A stretch of 64,000 bases of DNA from Natrinema pellirubrum DSM 15624 (GCF_000230735.2 NC_019962.1:3038001-3102000); one strand, 5' to 3'; counted from the stretch's first letter, positions 1-9,364 are shown. The notes: a model not told the origin generated them from the letters alone. Numbers and translations: made by a program.

Positions 1-1
1 C

Positions 2-424
2 GGTGCGGCCGTCGAGCCGCCGGCGGTGTACGGCGAGGACATCGACGCCGACGCCGAGCTGTGTTCGCCGTGGCACGCCCACACCGGCCTCCCCGGTCGG
101 TTCGCGTGGTGGTTCTACCGGCAGACCTACGAGGGAGCGGCCGCGGACGGCGACCTCGAGTTCCCCTGTCGGACCCCCTGTATGCTCCACGTCTGGACCG
201 TCGACCATCCCGAGAGCGTCTACGCCCACGACGCGCCACCGCGGGAGGACCGCGACGTCGACCCCGCCGACGAACCGACGTTCGACACCGACGCGGTTCC
301 CGGCGAGGACGACCTCGGCTGGGCGGCGCTCCCGGAGGATGTCGTCCCCGACGAACTACCAGCCGATCTCGCCCCGTTCGACCCGTCCGGAGTCGACCCG
401 TTCGGCATCGATTTGGGGCTGTGA
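2..424 (+). CDS. Unknown acidic protein, 5' end cut by window edge
   Basis: The reading frame is open from base 2 and ends with TGA at 422-424, so at least 141 codons of the C-terminal part are present and the true start probably lies outside the window. A GTG at 26 could be an internal start. The visible part has several aromatic residues and Cys/His (CSPWHAH and CRTPCMLHVW), followed by an acidic, proline-rich tail ending in DLGL. Composition and codon use are haloarchaeal. I do not recognise the family and assign no function. The next gene, on the opposite strand, converges with a gap of about 25 bp. Confidence 0.6.
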   Translation, partial: GAAVEPPAVYGEDIDADAELCSPWHAHTGLPGRFAWWFYRQTYEGAAADGDLEFPCRTPCMLHVWTVDHPESVYAHDAPPREDRDVDPADEPTFDTDAVPGEDDLGWAALPEDVVPDELPADLAPFDPSGVDPFGIDLGL

Positions 425-449
425 TCGCTCCGGAACGGCTCGAGCGAGA

Positions 450-896
450 TCACTCGAGCCAGCCCTCGATCGCGGCCGCGACCCGATCGGCCGCCGCGTC
501 GGGGCCGCAGCGGTCGGTATCGATCTCGAGGGCGGCGTCGGGCGCATCGAACTCCCGGTAGACCACGTGGACGCCCCGTTCGTCGATCGAGTCGGGACGA
601 GCGCGATTGCGCTCCAGGCAGGTCTCCAGGCTCGCGGTCAGGCGGACGAACCGGACATCGCCAAGCGTCCGAAACCGGGTCTGCCAGGGTCGCCGATAGA
701 ACGTCCCGTCGACCAGCGTCACGCCCGTCGCGGGCGCGTCGGCGACTCGCTCGGCCAACTGCTCGTAGGTCCGACTCGAGAAGTCGTCGGAGTGGACGGT
801 CCGGACGGGAATCGAGCGTGCCTCGAGGCGGTCCCGAACGCGGGCCGTCACGGTTGACTTGCCCGCGCCCGGCGGCCCGCAGATGACGACGATCAC
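450..896 (-). CDS. P-loop kinase, AAA/KTI12-PSTK-like
   Basis: A 148-residue protein with Walker A GPPGAGKST at residues 7-15, an HSDDF motif at 35-39 and VDGTFYRR near 62-69, then a helical lid region rich in Arg. This layout fits small nucleoside or RNA-linked kinases of the P-loop superfamily (adenylylsulfate kinase, KTI12, seryl-tRNA(Sec) kinase types). The substrate cannot be read from sequence. I chose the GTG at 896, which places the first beta strand directly at the N-terminus; the frame runs on to 1007, but the extra 37 residues are Arg-rich and unlike a folded domain. It converges with the truncated gene upstream. Confidence 0.7.
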   Translation of the reverse strand: MIVVICGPPGAGKSTVTARVRDRLEARSIPVRTVHSDDFSSRTYEQLAERVADAPATGVTLVDGTFYRRPWQTRFRTLGDVRFVRLTASLETCLERNRARPDSIDERGVHVVYREFDAPDAALEIDTDRCGPDAAADRVAAAIEGWLE

Positions 897-1100
897 GGTC
901 GCCGGTAGCCCCCGAGGGGATACGAACCCCGGGGATCGACCACGGACTGGTGGTCGTCGGTATCGCCTTCGCGCTCCGTGACACCGTTCGCGATCGTCCC
1001 GTCGCATATTCCCGGTTCCCCACCTCGCGAAGCGGACGCGGCGATCGAGCCGTTCATCCGCCGGGAGACCGGTCGTGGAGCCGACGCCGACCGGGAGTGA

Positions 1101-2147
1101 TCAGCGGTCCTCGCCGGCGGTTACGTCGAACGGTCCCTCGTCGGGGTCCTTCTGGGGGACGAACGGACCGACCGATGCGGTCCGGCGGGTAATGGTCGCG
1201 GTCCGGAGGATGTAGGAGACCAGCAGGGACAGCGGCGAGAGGACGACGACGATCAGGGCGGCGACGACGTAGGGGAGCGCAACGACGCTGAGACTCGGCC
1301 CGGCGAAGTCGGCGTACAGGAGGCCGACGACGATCGCCGACAGGATCGACGGCACGCCGCAGTAGATCGTCAGCTGCGAGAACCGGGTCAGTTCCCGCTG
1401 CAGGTAGGTCGTCTTGAACTGCTCGCGGGCCACGCTGAACAGCTTCAGGGAGTCGACCAGCTCGTCGAGTTGCGCCTTCGCGGCCGGCGACAGCGACTCG
1501 TGGTAGTCGTTGCGCAGGTGCGTCGCAGCGTACAGCTGCCAGGCCTCGTCGTAGTGAATCGCCGCCGAAACGGCCGAGAAGGTGTCGAAGTCGGACCGCT
1601 CGAGCGTCTCGTCGACCCGGTCGGCCCGCTCCCTGACGCCGTTCGTGTACCGGACGACCGTCTCCCGGACCTCGTCGTCGTGGTCGGCGACCGCGGCGGC
1701 GAGGCCGGCGGCGTCGTTCCGAACCGCTTCGATGATCAGTTCGAGGACCCTCGTGGGTGCGACCGGCGTCGCGGGAACGGCCGCCTCCTCGGCGACGTCC
1801 TCGCGGAACGACACGACGCCCTCGAACCGGTCGCGGGCCTTCCCCGCCGCGCCGAACTCCTGGGAGAGGATGAGCTGGTTGACCGAGACGACGAGCGTCA
1901 CCAGCGAGAACGTGCCCGCGATCATGCCGCTTGCCACGCTCGTCACGGAACTCCCGTTGACGAAGTTGATCACGCCGAGTTCGTACAGGCCGACGATAAG
2001 CGCGAAGATGACCGCCGAGAGCAACGCCGCGACGACCAATCGGTTCCCCTGAATCAGCACCCACTCGTGGAACCGCGTCAGCGGCCCCTCCGGCCCGCCC
2101 ACGTCGGCCCCGTAGGACTCGAGCGTCTCGTCGGTCTCGGAGGACAT
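1101..2147 (-). CDS. Haloarchaeal multi-pass membrane protein of unknown function
   Basis: A 348-residue protein. Two hydrophobic segments lie at about residues 38-60 and 70-93, followed by a long soluble acidic helical region, and two further membrane spans lie near residues 265-320. That gives an N-terminal hairpin and a C-terminal hairpin around a cytoplasmic or external domain. No catalytic motif is visible. The start at 2147 (MSSETDE) was preferred to the frame start at 2195 because the upstream 16 residues look like untranslated sequence. It is divergent from the lipoprotein gene starting at 2299, so the 150 bp between them holds both promoters. Confidence 0.75.
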   Translation of the reverse strand: MSSETDETLESYGADVGGPEGPLTRFHEWVLIQGNRLVVAALLSAVIFALIVGLYELGVINFVNGSSVTSVASGMIAGTFSLVTLVVSVNQLILSQEFGAAGKARDRFEGVVSFREDVAEEAAVPATPVAPTRVLELIIEAVRNDAAGLAAAVADHDDEVRETVVRYTNGVRERADRVDETLERSDFDTFSAVSAAIHYDEAWQLYAATHLRNDYHESLSPAAKAQLDELVDSLKLFSVAREQFKTTYLQRELTRFSQLTIYCGVPSILSAIVVGLLYADFAGPSLSVVALPYVVAALIVVVLSPLSLLVSYILRTATITRRTASVGPFVPQKDPDEGPFDVTAGEDR

Positions 2148-2298
2148 GGAGACACGTTCAATCGACCCGACAATAAGGGCCTGCGTTGCATACACCGCCG
2201 AGCGCTGTCGCTTCAGGGCCTACACTGAAATGCGTCGACGGTGTCCCCGAAGACATGCTCGGTACCGGAATCGACTCGCGGACGACGGGGAGGCCGCG

Positions 2299-2808
2299 AT
2301 GACACACTCGGACGCGACGAGCCGACGGCGACTGCTCGCGTCGCTCGGCGTCGGGATGGCGACCGCGGCCGCCGGCTGTACCGGCAGCGACGGGCTCGGC
2401 GGCGAGCCGAGCTACGAAAGCGGTACCGTGGGACAAATAAACGCAAGCAACGCCTCGAGTAGGAACGCAAGCGAGATGTCCACAGCCTCGTCGCTGGCCC
2501 AACAGCAACCGAACAACTCGGTGACGCCGCTCGATCCCCTCGAGCTGGTCGAACACGAGTTCGTCCTCGAGGACGGCTACCTCGGCTCAACGGTTCAGGG
2601 TATCGTGACCAACACGGGAGCGGACCGGCTCCAGATCGTCGAGGTCCGGACCCGGATCTACAACGACGCCGGCAACCTCCTCGGCCGGTATCTCGCCAGC
2701 ACCGGCGACCTCGGGGCCGACGACACCTGGGAGTTTCAGGTCGTCGTCCTCGAGGCCCCCAGCGACGTGGCCGACTACGACATCACGGTACTCGGAACAC
2801 CCTCGTGA
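2299..2808 (+). CDS. Tat-type lipoprotein with FxLYD-like domain
   Basis: A 169-residue protein. The N-terminus carries twin arginines (SRRRLLASLG), a hydrophobic stretch and a lipobox AAAGC near residue 28, the pattern of haloarchaeal Tat-exported lipoproteins. A low-complexity Ser/Asn-rich linker follows. From about residue 75 there is a beta-rich domain (GIVTNTGADRLQIVEVRTRI, then a G-D-L-x-D-W-E-F pattern) resembling the FxLYD domain of secreted archaeal proteins. It is probably anchored on the outer face of the membrane. Its role is unknown. Confidence 0.75.
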   Translation: MTHSDATSRRRLLASLGVGMATAAAGCTGSDGLGGEPSYESGTVGQINASNASSRNASEMSTASSLAQQQPNNSVTPLDPLELVEHEFVLEDGYLGSTVQGIVTNTGADRLQIVEVRTRIYNDAGNLLGRYLASTGDLGADDTWEFQVVVLEAPSDVADYDITVLGTPS

Positions 2809-2859
2809 CCGGCGTCGGAACCGGCGATCGCGCCCATCGTTCCCCCGACCGCCGCGGCG

Positions 2860-3207
2860 TCAGTCCCGCGTCCCCTCGACCAGTTCGTCGACGACGCCGT
2901 CGTAGACCGCGTCGGACTCGACGGCGAGGGCGTAGGCCGGTCGCCCCTTCCCCGTCGGCGACGTCTCCGCGGGCGGAACCTCCTCGACTAACTCCTCTTC
3001 CTCAAGCCGGTAGAGCGATCGGATGACATCGGCCTCGGAGATCGTCCCAACGACTTCCGTATCGACATCCGAGAGCCGCTGTTTGCAGTGCCGTCTCACG
3101 TCGTGGGTCTGGACCGGCGTCTCCCCCTCGCTGGCCAGATCAGCGAGACCAAGCAGGACGGCCTGATTGGTCAGGGAAATCGAGTCGAACCGCGAGGCGT
3201 TGCTCAT
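2860..3207 (-). CDS. Winged-helix DNA-binding protein
   Basis: A 115-residue acidic protein predicted to be mostly helical with a C-terminal wing. Residues 10-35 form a helix over a Leu-rich core, and residues 55-95 (EADVIRSLYRLEEEELVEE, then GKGRPAYAL) look like a recognition helix and beta-wing. This resembles wHTH domains used by haloarchaeal regulators and by Orc1/Cdc6 C-terminal regions, but it is far too short to be Orc1. It is probably a stand-alone transcription factor; the target is unknown. The start ATG at 3207 is followed on the other side by an AT-rich stretch at about 3210-3240. Confidence 0.65.
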   Translation of the reverse strand: MSNASRFDSISLTNQAVLLGLADLASEGETPVQTHDVRRHCKQRLSDVDTEVVGTISEADVIRSLYRLEEEELVEEVPPAETSPTGKGRPAYALAVESDAVYDGVVDELVEGTRD

Positions 3208-3319
3208 ACCGGTCCTTTATCGTGAACAATGGTAACAGTTTCTCCCGACTACAGCAGCGGAGACCGAGCGTCGGCTCGAGACGCTCGCGGTCGCGGTACC
3301 GCGGTCGACTCCCCGTTGC

Positions 3320-4144
3320 TCAAGCGCTCTCTTCGTCCTGCAACTCCGCGAGTTCGGCCTCAACCTCGTCCTGATCCTCGCCTTCGAGGTCGGTCAGCTC
3401 CGCCTCGTCGGTCTCGCCGGTCTGTTCGGCCGCCGACTCCGCCTCGTCGGCACCGACGTCGGACTTCAGCGTCTCGAGTTCGGCCTCGACGCCGCTGTCG
3501 GTCGAGAGCTGCTCGAGTTCGCGGTCGATGTTGTCCTTGTCCGAGAGGACGTCGTCGAACGCGCCCGACTCGTGGAGTTCGTCCATCGCGGCGGCACGGG
3601 CCTCCATGTCCTCGGTCTGTTCCTCGGCGCGTTCGATGGCGCGACCGACGTCCTCGAACTCCTCGCCGGTCGCGGTCATCGCTTCCGATACCGTGGAGCT
3701 GGCCTTGGCGGCCTCGTGGCGGGCCTTCATCGTCTCCTTTTTCGTGCGGAACTCCTCGATGCGGCTCTGGAGTTCGTTCTTCTGGTCGATCAGTCGGTCC
3801 TGCTGGTTCTGCAGGTCCGAAATCTGGCGCTCCAGATCCTCGATCTGGTTCATCTTCGTTTTCTTCTTCTCGAGGGCGCGTCGCGCCAGGTCCTCCCGAC
3901 CCTGCTGGACCGCGGTCCGGGCCTGATCGTTGTGTTTCTCGACGTTCTCCTCGAGGCGGCGTTTCTGCATCTCGAGGCGCTTTTTCTGCGTGGTAAGATC
4001 GGCGATGCCGCGTTTGACCTGCTGGAGCTGGTCACGCATCTGCTCGTAGGAGTAGTCGAGCGTCTCGGTCGGATCCTCGGCCCGGTTGAGTACCGAGTTG
4101 AGTTTCGACCGGATGACGTAGGAAGCCCGAGAGAGGATGCCCAT
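3320..4144 (-). CDS. PspA/IM30 (Vipp1) family membrane-stress protein
   Basis: A 274-residue protein, almost wholly alpha-helical coiled coil. The N-terminus MGILSRASYVIRSKLN is the amphipathic helix typical of PspA/IM30, and DPTETLDYSYEQMRDQL is the usual family signature. A coiled coil runs to about residue 190 and ends in a very acidic, low-complexity haloarchaeal tail. The family binds stressed membranes and assembles into rods or rings on the cytoplasmic face. A box TTTTTAAG about 28 nt before the start fits a leaderless promoter. No psp-operon partners are next to it. Confidence 0.9.
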   Translation of the reverse strand: MGILSRASYVIRSKLNSVLNRAEDPTETLDYSYEQMRDQLQQVKRGIADLTTQKKRLEMQKRRLEENVEKHNDQARTAVQQGREDLARRALEKKKTKMNQIEDLERQISDLQNQQDRLIDQKNELQSRIEEFRTKKETMKARHEAAKASSTVSEAMTATGEEFEDVGRAIERAEEQTEDMEARAAAMDELHESGAFDDVLSDKDNIDRELEQLSTDSGVEAELETLKSDVGADEAESAAEQTGETDEAELTDLEGEDQDEVEAELAELQDEESA

Positions 4145-4517
4145 ACTCGCTACGTATTGCTCGCGGGCCTTAAAAATGTCACTTCAGGAATATCCAATGT
4201 TCACGAGCGCGGCTCCGGTGGCGCTGCCGACGGCGACACACGCCGCGGCTATCGATCGACAGCGACCGATCGGACGGCAAGCGAGTCGTCGACGACGATC
4301 GTCGCCGTGCCGGCGTCGCCCGCAACCTCGAGGTGGATTCGGACCGGGTCCTGGGACTCGACCCTAGTCGTCGGCTTCGTCGCCTACGCCGTCCTCGGCG
4401 AATACGAACGGTCCCGCTTGCACGAGTCGTTTACTGCCTCGTCGATCCGGTCCTGAGCGTGGCTCGAGGCCGCCGGCGACGCCGGGTTTGATTAGCGCCG
4501 GTTCGGAACGAACGCCC
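4145..4517. other. Intergenic region with a possible coding relic on the minus strand
   Basis: This 373-bp gap separates the divergent pspA-like and hydrolase genes. On the minus strand, the frame open over 4252-4383 and ending with TAG at 4249-4251 reads like a normal haloarchaeal protein (for example RIHLEVAGDAG, then TATIVVDDSLAVRSVAVDR), but it has no start codon. The same frame is broken by an in-frame stop at 4384-4386. It may be the decayed end of a lost gene. Nothing else is recognisable. Confidence 0.35.
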
Positions 4518-5126
4518 ATGAGCGATGTCTTAGTTCCGGGCGGTCGCGACGTCCGAGGGACGCTCGAGGAACCGACAGCGGAGCCGCGGGCGATCGTCGT
4601 CGCCTGCCCGCCCCATCCCCAACACGGCGGCTCGCGCAGTGACCAGCGACTGCGGGCGGTCTCGGACGCTCTCGTCGAGGCCGGCATCGCCTGCCTGCGG
4701 TTCGATTACGGCGCGTGGGACGAGGGCTACGGCGAGCGGGAAGACGTTCGCAACGCCGTCCGGTGGGCCCGCGAGGAGTACGACGACCTGCCGGTCGGGC
4801 TCTTCGGCTACAGCTTCGGCGCGTCGCTTGCCCTGCTCACCGCGGCCGAGGCCGACCCCGATGCCGTCGCCGTCCTCGCACCGACCGCGCAACTTGCCGA
4901 CGACCTCGACGCGCTCGCGGCGCTGGACCGGATCGACCGTCCGACTCACGTCCTCTACGGCGAACGTGACACCACCGTCGACTGGGAGCCGGTCGTGGAA
5001 CGGGCGCGAGAACGCGGCGACGAGACCACGTCGCTGCCCGCCGACCATTTCTTCCTCGGCACGCGCGACGAGATCGCGACCGCGGTTCGGTCGTTCTTCG
5101 AAGAGAGGCTGCTCGAGGCGACCTGA
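4518..5126 (+). CDS. Alpha/beta hydrolase, dienelactone-hydrolase-like
   Basis: A 202-residue cytosolic protein. The nucleophile elbow is GYSFGASL (Ser near residue 98), the oxyanion region is CPPHPQHGG near 33-41, the acid is in LYGERDTTVDW, and the catalytic His is in LPADHFFLG near 176. The complete Ser-Asp-His triad and short size fit the dienelactone hydrolase or KANL3/Tex30-like group of small alpha/beta hydrolases. The substrate is unknown. The ATG at 4518 is the first good start; the frame opens at 4488. Confidence 0.85.
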   Translation: MSDVLVPGGRDVRGTLEEPTAEPRAIVVACPPHPQHGGSRSDQRLRAVSDALVEAGIACLRFDYGAWDEGYGEREDVRNAVRWAREEYDDLPVGLFGYSFGASLALLTAAEADPDAVAVLAPTAQLADDLDALAALDRIDRPTHVLYGERDTTVDWEPVVERARERGDETTSLPADHFFLGTRDEIATAVRSFFEERLLEAT

Positions 5127-5220
5127 CGACCGGGATCACAGCGAGACGGACAGACGAAGAACTGATCTCATTTCCACAGAGGCATAATGCTTACAGTTCA
5201 ACACGTCATATACACTGACA

Positions 5221-5406
5221 ATGACCGAGAACTCAGTGCCGAACCTCGCTATTGACGAGAGACTGGAACTATGTGTGTCTCTGCTGGGGGTTGGAGCCGT
5301 CATAGCCGCCGCCTACTACACGGGACGGACTGGAACCTGGGAACCGCTGATGGCTGTCTCTCTGGGGCTGGCACTCGTTGTCTTGTTCGTCACGGCTGAA
5401 GAGTAA
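5221..5406 (+). CDS. Small two-span membrane protein
   Basis: A 61-residue protein with a charged N-terminus, then two hydrophobic helices at about residues 18-35 and 41-58, ending in TAEE. This is a helical hairpin in the membrane with little outside it. A TATA-like box near 5183-5190 lies about 30 nt before the ATG. Local GC is slightly lower than in the neighbours. No family is recognised. Confidence 0.65.
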   Translation: MTENSVPNLAIDERLELCVSLLGVGAVIAAAYYTGRTGTWEPLMAVSLGLALVVLFVTAEE

Positions 5407-5457
5407 GCAGCTGTAGTGGCTGGTGCGTTCACCGTCCCAAAAGGCGAGATCGCAGAG

Positions 5458-7305
5458 TCAGTCCCGACCGTGCCGGGTCAGACACTTCGGGAGCCCGATC
5501 AGTTCCACGGGTTCGGAGTTGTCGGGCGAGTAGACGACCATCTGGCCTTTCTCCATGTAGGGCACTTTCGACTCGAGGTTGCTCGGAATGTTGACGCTCT
5601 TGATGGCGTCCTCGTCGCCGAGATTGAGGACGACCGTGGTGTTGATCTGTTTGAAGACGGCGTCGTGGATGTCCTGTGGATCCTGGGTGATGAGAAAGAG
5701 GCCGAGTCGCTCCTTGCGGCCCTGTTTGGCGGCTTCGGTGAACTTGCTGATGACCTTGCCCGCCTGAACCGAGTCGGCGTCGGTCAGGAAGTTGTGTGCC
5801 TCGTCCATCCCCAGCAAGAGCGGGGTCTCCTTGATCCGGTCGTAGTCCGGGTCGTTCGAGAGCTTCTGATCGATGAGCAGCGAGGAGACCGCGAGGACGA
5901 TCGTTTCCGTCGCCCGGCTGTCGTTGATGTGGTAGGTCGGGACGACGGTCAGCTCGCCGGGGCGGACGAAGTCACTGACCAGTTCGGTGATCGGCCGGGC
6001 GTCCTGATCGAAGACGTTGTCGAATCCCAGCACGCGCCGGCGAACGGCGTCGAAGGTCGCCTCGTGGACCCGGCCGGATTCGTCGAGTTCCTCGCGCAGG
6101 GCGGGGTCGTCGAGGAACGTCGTGAACTCCTCGTAGGTGCCGTCCGCGCCGTACTGTTTCCGGAACCGCGGGAGGAGGACGCTGACGAGCGCGCCGTACT
6201 GGTTGTCGTTTAACCCGCTGCCCGCGACCAGCCACGGGTTGTCGTGGACCATCGCGAACGGAATCGTGAACTCGACCTGCTGGGCGCGGTGGTGGCCCGC
6301 CGCGTACGACGCCGACCCGACCTTCGGGACGAACGCCGTCGTGTCGTCGTGGCCGCCGTAGGCGATCCCCTCGCGCTCGAGGCGGCGCGCGAACTCGTCG
6401 TCCAGGTCGGGGTTGTCGTCGTGCATCTGGGCGTACTCGTCCTGGGGGTCGAACTGGACGACTGCGGGGGTGACCTCGCGGCCGTCGGTCATCGGGTAGG
6501 TCCGCTCGTCCGCGAGGTACTGGCGGAGGATGTTCTTCGCCCCGTGGGTCTTCCCCGATCCGGTCCCGCCGGCGATCAGCGTGTGACGGAAGACCAGCGG
6601 ATCGCCCGCGTCGTAGTCGTCCTTGAGCCGGTAATCGATGGTGGGCGGCGAGGCGGCGGTCCGGACCTTCTCGCCGCCGACCGAGAGGTGGCCCAGGAAG
6701 ACCCCGTCGTCGGGCATCTTCAGCCCGGTCTTGATCTCGGCGGTGTCGTCGGCCTGCCGGATCACCGTCTGGGGCTTGGGTACGCGGTCGGTCATCCGCC
6801 GCTTGAGTTCGCCGTCGTCGTCGTACAGCACTGCGACGGGCTCGAGTTCGGCGACGAACTTGTAGTCGGACTCGTCGATGTCGTCGGTGCGCATCGCCCG
6901 GCGGGCGTGGATCTCGGTCGCGTCGTCGGCGTGGTACTGCTGGGCGTACTCCAGTCCCGTGATCCGACAGAACAGCGTCTCGCCGTCGGGGTAGGGCGCG
7001 AGCAGGTAGCTCCCGATGCGGACCGACGAGCGGTTGCCGCGGGTGACGTAGGCCCGGAGGGTGGTGTCGTCACCGTCTTCGGCGACGCGCAGTCCCTGCG
7101 AGACACAGATCGTCCCGATCCCGACGTCCTCGCCGCTGGGTTCGACGGTCGTCGATTCGAACCCGTCATCCGCGTCGGTCGTCGAACTCGTCGCCGTGCG
7201 CTCGCCGTCCGATGACGCCGGCGACGAGCCCGCGGAGTCGGCCGCCGCGCCGTCGTCGGTGCCGGCGTCGGCGTCGAAATCGCCGAAGTCTCCCAGATCG
7301 CTCAT
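5458..7305 (-). CDS. herA: HerA-type hexameric DNA translocase (DUF87 ATPase)
   Basis: A 615-residue protein. An acidic disordered N-terminus of about 70 residues precedes a HAS-barrel-like beta domain (about 75-230). The RecA-like motor has Walker A GGTGSGKTHG near residue 255, Walker B LLLGMDEAHNF near 490 and an arginine/sensor region after it. HerA pumps DNA and works with the NurA nuclease in resecting double-strand breaks. The nurA gene lies about 2.4 kb away on the same strand (stop at 9713), supporting this call over a generic ATP-binding protein. I chose the ATG at 7305 (MSDLGDFG); the frame extends upstream over the next gene's promoter and looks non-coding there. Confidence 0.85.
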   Translation of the reverse strand: MSDLGDFGDFDADAGTDDGAAADSAGSSPASSDGERTATSSTTDADDGFESTTVEPSGEDVGIGTICVSQGLRVAEDGDDTTLRAYVTRGNRSSVRIGSYLLAPYPDGETLFCRITGLEYAQQYHADDATEIHARRAMRTDDIDESDYKFVAELEPVAVLYDDDGELKRRMTDRVPKPQTVIRQADDTAEIKTGLKMPDDGVFLGHLSVGGEKVRTAASPPTIDYRLKDDYDAGDPLVFRHTLIAGGTGSGKTHGAKNILRQYLADERTYPMTDGREVTPAVVQFDPQDEYAQMHDDNPDLDDEFARRLEREGIAYGGHDDTTAFVPKVGSASYAAGHHRAQQVEFTIPFAMVHDNPWLVAGSGLNDNQYGALVSVLLPRFRKQYGADGTYEEFTTFLDDPALREELDESGRVHEATFDAVRRRVLGFDNVFDQDARPITELVSDFVRPGELTVVPTYHINDSRATETIVLAVSSLLIDQKLSNDPDYDRIKETPLLLGMDEAHNFLTDADSVQAGKVISKFTEAAKQGRKERLGLFLITQDPQDIHDAVFKQINTTVVLNLGDEDAIKSVNIPSNLESKVPYMEKGQMVVYSPDNSEPVELIGLPKCLTRHGRD

Positions 7306-7364
7306 ATCAGTCCCATCAGACCGGGTCCTGAAACGCGTTTCCCTCCAGTCGGATGGACTGTTTA

Positions 7365-8147
7365 TCAGTGCCGACGGTCGCGAGCGACGGCCAGACGGAG
7401 CGTTCCCAGCGCGAGGGCCGTGAGCGCGGCCCCGATCGTCATGCCCGGAACCGGCGCTCCGCCGTCGCTCGCGGCGTCGTCGGTTTCGTCCGCGTCCCCG
7501 CTCGAGTCGAACTCGCCGCCGCGCTCGAGGTCGTCGGGACCGGGATGATCGAACGAGTCGAGCGACTCGTTTCCGCCGGCGATGGCGACGGTCGCGGACT
7601 CGTCGACGACGGCCGGCGGATAGTCGCCGGTCAGCGACACGGTGCTTTCGCCGAACGAAATCGGCATCGTGCCCGTCGGCGCGTCCTCGGCGACGCGGAC
7701 GGTCAGCGTCGCGATCGTCCCCGAGCCGGTCGTCCCGCCCGCGGCCGGCTCGCGGCGCTGCTCGAGGATCGCCGTCCCGGCCTCGTCGGCGAGCGTCGAC
7801 CGCGTTTCGATCTCGGTGCCCTCGCCCTCGAGCCACGGCCCCCGCTCGATGTCGGTAACAGTGAGGTAGTCGGGGTGATACTGGGCGATCAACGCGACTG
7901 CCGTGACACCTTCACCGCCGTGGCCACCCCGGCTCTCGAGGCCGACGGTGAGTTCGACCGTCTCGCCGGGGTCGGCCTCGAGTTCGGTCCGGTCCGGCGA
8001 GACGAAGGCGACCTGATCGATCGCGGCGACGCTCGCAACGGCGGTGATCGACGCGAGCGAGAGGAGGGCGGCGACGACGATGACGGCGACGGCCCTGCGG
8101 GTGTCGCTGGGCGGTCCGTGAACGCGGTCGCCGTCGGCCGATGTCAT
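7365..8147 (-). CDS. Secreted cohesin-domain protein with C-terminal membrane anchor
   Basis: A 260-residue protein. An N-terminal hydrophobic segment (residues 19-42) acts as a signal peptide or anchor. Residues about 48-190 form a beta-rich domain with the cohesin pattern (VSPDRTELEADPGETVELTV, a central QYHPDYLTV and a terminal GxxTVSLTGDY). An acidic, low-complexity linker leads to PVPGMTIGAALTALALG and a basic tail, resembling the PGF-CTERM sorting signal. It is thus probably displayed on the cell surface. It is one of three cohesin-type domains in this window; a dockerin-bearing protein ends at 18413. Confidence 0.75.
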   Translation of the reverse strand: MTSADGDRVHGPPSDTRRAVAVIVVAALLSLASITAVASVAAIDQVAFVSPDRTELEADPGETVELTVGLESRGGHGGEGVTAVALIAQYHPDYLTVTDIERGPWLEGEGTEIETRSTLADEAGTAILEQRREPAAGGTTGSGTIATLTVRVAEDAPTGTMPISFGESTVSLTGDYPPAVVDESATVAIAGGNESLDSFDHPGPDDLERGGEFDSSGDADETDDAASDGGAPVPGMTIGAALTALALGTLRLAVARDRRH

Positions 8148-8310
8148 GGATCGAGCGGAGCTACGGCCGAGGCCCGCTTACAGGTTCCGGATGTGGCGTC
8201 CGAGAGGGCCGAGCGAGGAGTGAGACGGTCCCCTCTCGCCGGTCAAGAACGCAATCGGGAACGGAACGAGATAGGGAGAGACGATCGGACGGACGCGATC
8301 GAATCGGCGG

Positions 8311-8937
8311 TTACTGGACGATCGAGACGGCGTCGGCGTATCGGGTCACCAGCCCCGACTCGGGGTCGTAGTTGAGGACGTCGACCGCCGCCATCGCGGG
8401 GAGATGGGAGTGATGCAACGCGATCGCCGCGCGGTCGGGATCGACGAAGGGGCCGCCGTCGGTGGTGGCGAGCCGACCAGCCAACTGCTCGACCGACTGT
8501 GGTCGGTCGCTGTCGGCGAGGACCGAAAGCAGGCGCATCCGGGCAGGGTCGACGAGCGTCTCGAGCAGTTCCGCGCCGTCACCGTCCCCGCAGAGATCGA
8601 GCAACACCGAGAGGTCGGCGGGGTGAACCGGCGACTCGTCGACGAGCGCGACGCCGTCCTCGTCCCACTCGAGGATGTCGTAGTCCGCGAGCCGCGGCAG
8701 GTGGTTGTGGACGAGGCTGATCCGGACCTCGCGTCGCCGCCGGTCAGTGTGGTCGTCCGTCGCGGCCCGCTCGAGCAGCGCGGTCGTCAGTTCCGACAGG
8801 GAGAGTCGCGTTCCGCGAGCGCCGAGGATCTCGAGGACGCGAAGCCGACGGGGGTGGCGAAGGATCTCGTAGCACTCCGTCGGGACGTTCGCGAGTGGAT
8901 GGGATACGTCGTCGCCGAGGTGAGCGTCCGAACTCAT
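8311..8937 (-). CDS. Two-domain winged-helix regulator (DUF7344-like)
   Basis: A 208-residue protein with two similar halves. Each has an LxxPxRLRVLEIL or DPARMRLLSVL start helix, a helix-turn-helix core and a short LVHNHLPRLADYDILEWD or LHHSHLPAMAAVDVLNYD wing. This tandem layout is common among haloarchaeal-only regulators with DUF7344-type domains. The repeated H-x-HLPxxAxxDxLxxD motif shows an internal duplication. The target is unknown. The ATG at 8937 is used; the frame opens at 8979. Confidence 0.8.
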   Translation of the reverse strand: MSSDAHLGDDVSHPLANVPTECYEILRHPRRLRVLEILGARGTRLSLSELTTALLERAATDDHTDRRRREVRISLVHNHLPRLADYDILEWDEDGVALVDESPVHPADLSVLLDLCGDGDGAELLETLVDPARMRLLSVLADSDRPQSVEQLAGRLATTDGGPFVDPDRAAIALHHSHLPAMAAVDVLNYDPESGLVTRYADAVSIVQ

Positions 8938-9364
8938 TACCCCCACCAACCCCTGCAACGGGGATAAGCCCGTTTCCAAAACGATTTGGGCCGCAAGTCA
9001 GCCGTTACTCACGTAATATCGTAGTACTTGGCTGAGGCAGCCGATATCTGCGGATAGAGGCGATCTGTGGTGAAAATACGAGTCTCAGCATCCGAAAACC
9101 ATCACCGCGCTGGAAGTCTCAGAAACCGGTTACTGTCGCTCGAGCGGTGTGGTACGAGCGGATTACGACGGACGGACCGAACCCAGTGTCACTGTACCAC
9201 ATGATTACTGACCGAGCGACGGACCGGTGATGCGAGTCGGCCTGACAGCGGTCGCTCGAGACCCGTCCTCGGCCGACCGCCCGCGGGGTCGATCGACGCG
9301 TAGAGACGCTCAGTCCGGCTTCCGATGCGCCGTGTTTTTGCCGTCAGGAGCCGTACACTAGGTC
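8938..9364. other. Intergenic region without a recognisable gene
   Basis: This 427-bp stretch between divergent genes has lower GC in its first half. I see no open frame with haloarchaeal composition, no tRNA and no inverted repeat longer than about five base pairs per arm. A GTTTTTGCC box at about 9332-9340 is probably the promoter of the gene starting at 9365. Confidence 0.5.
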
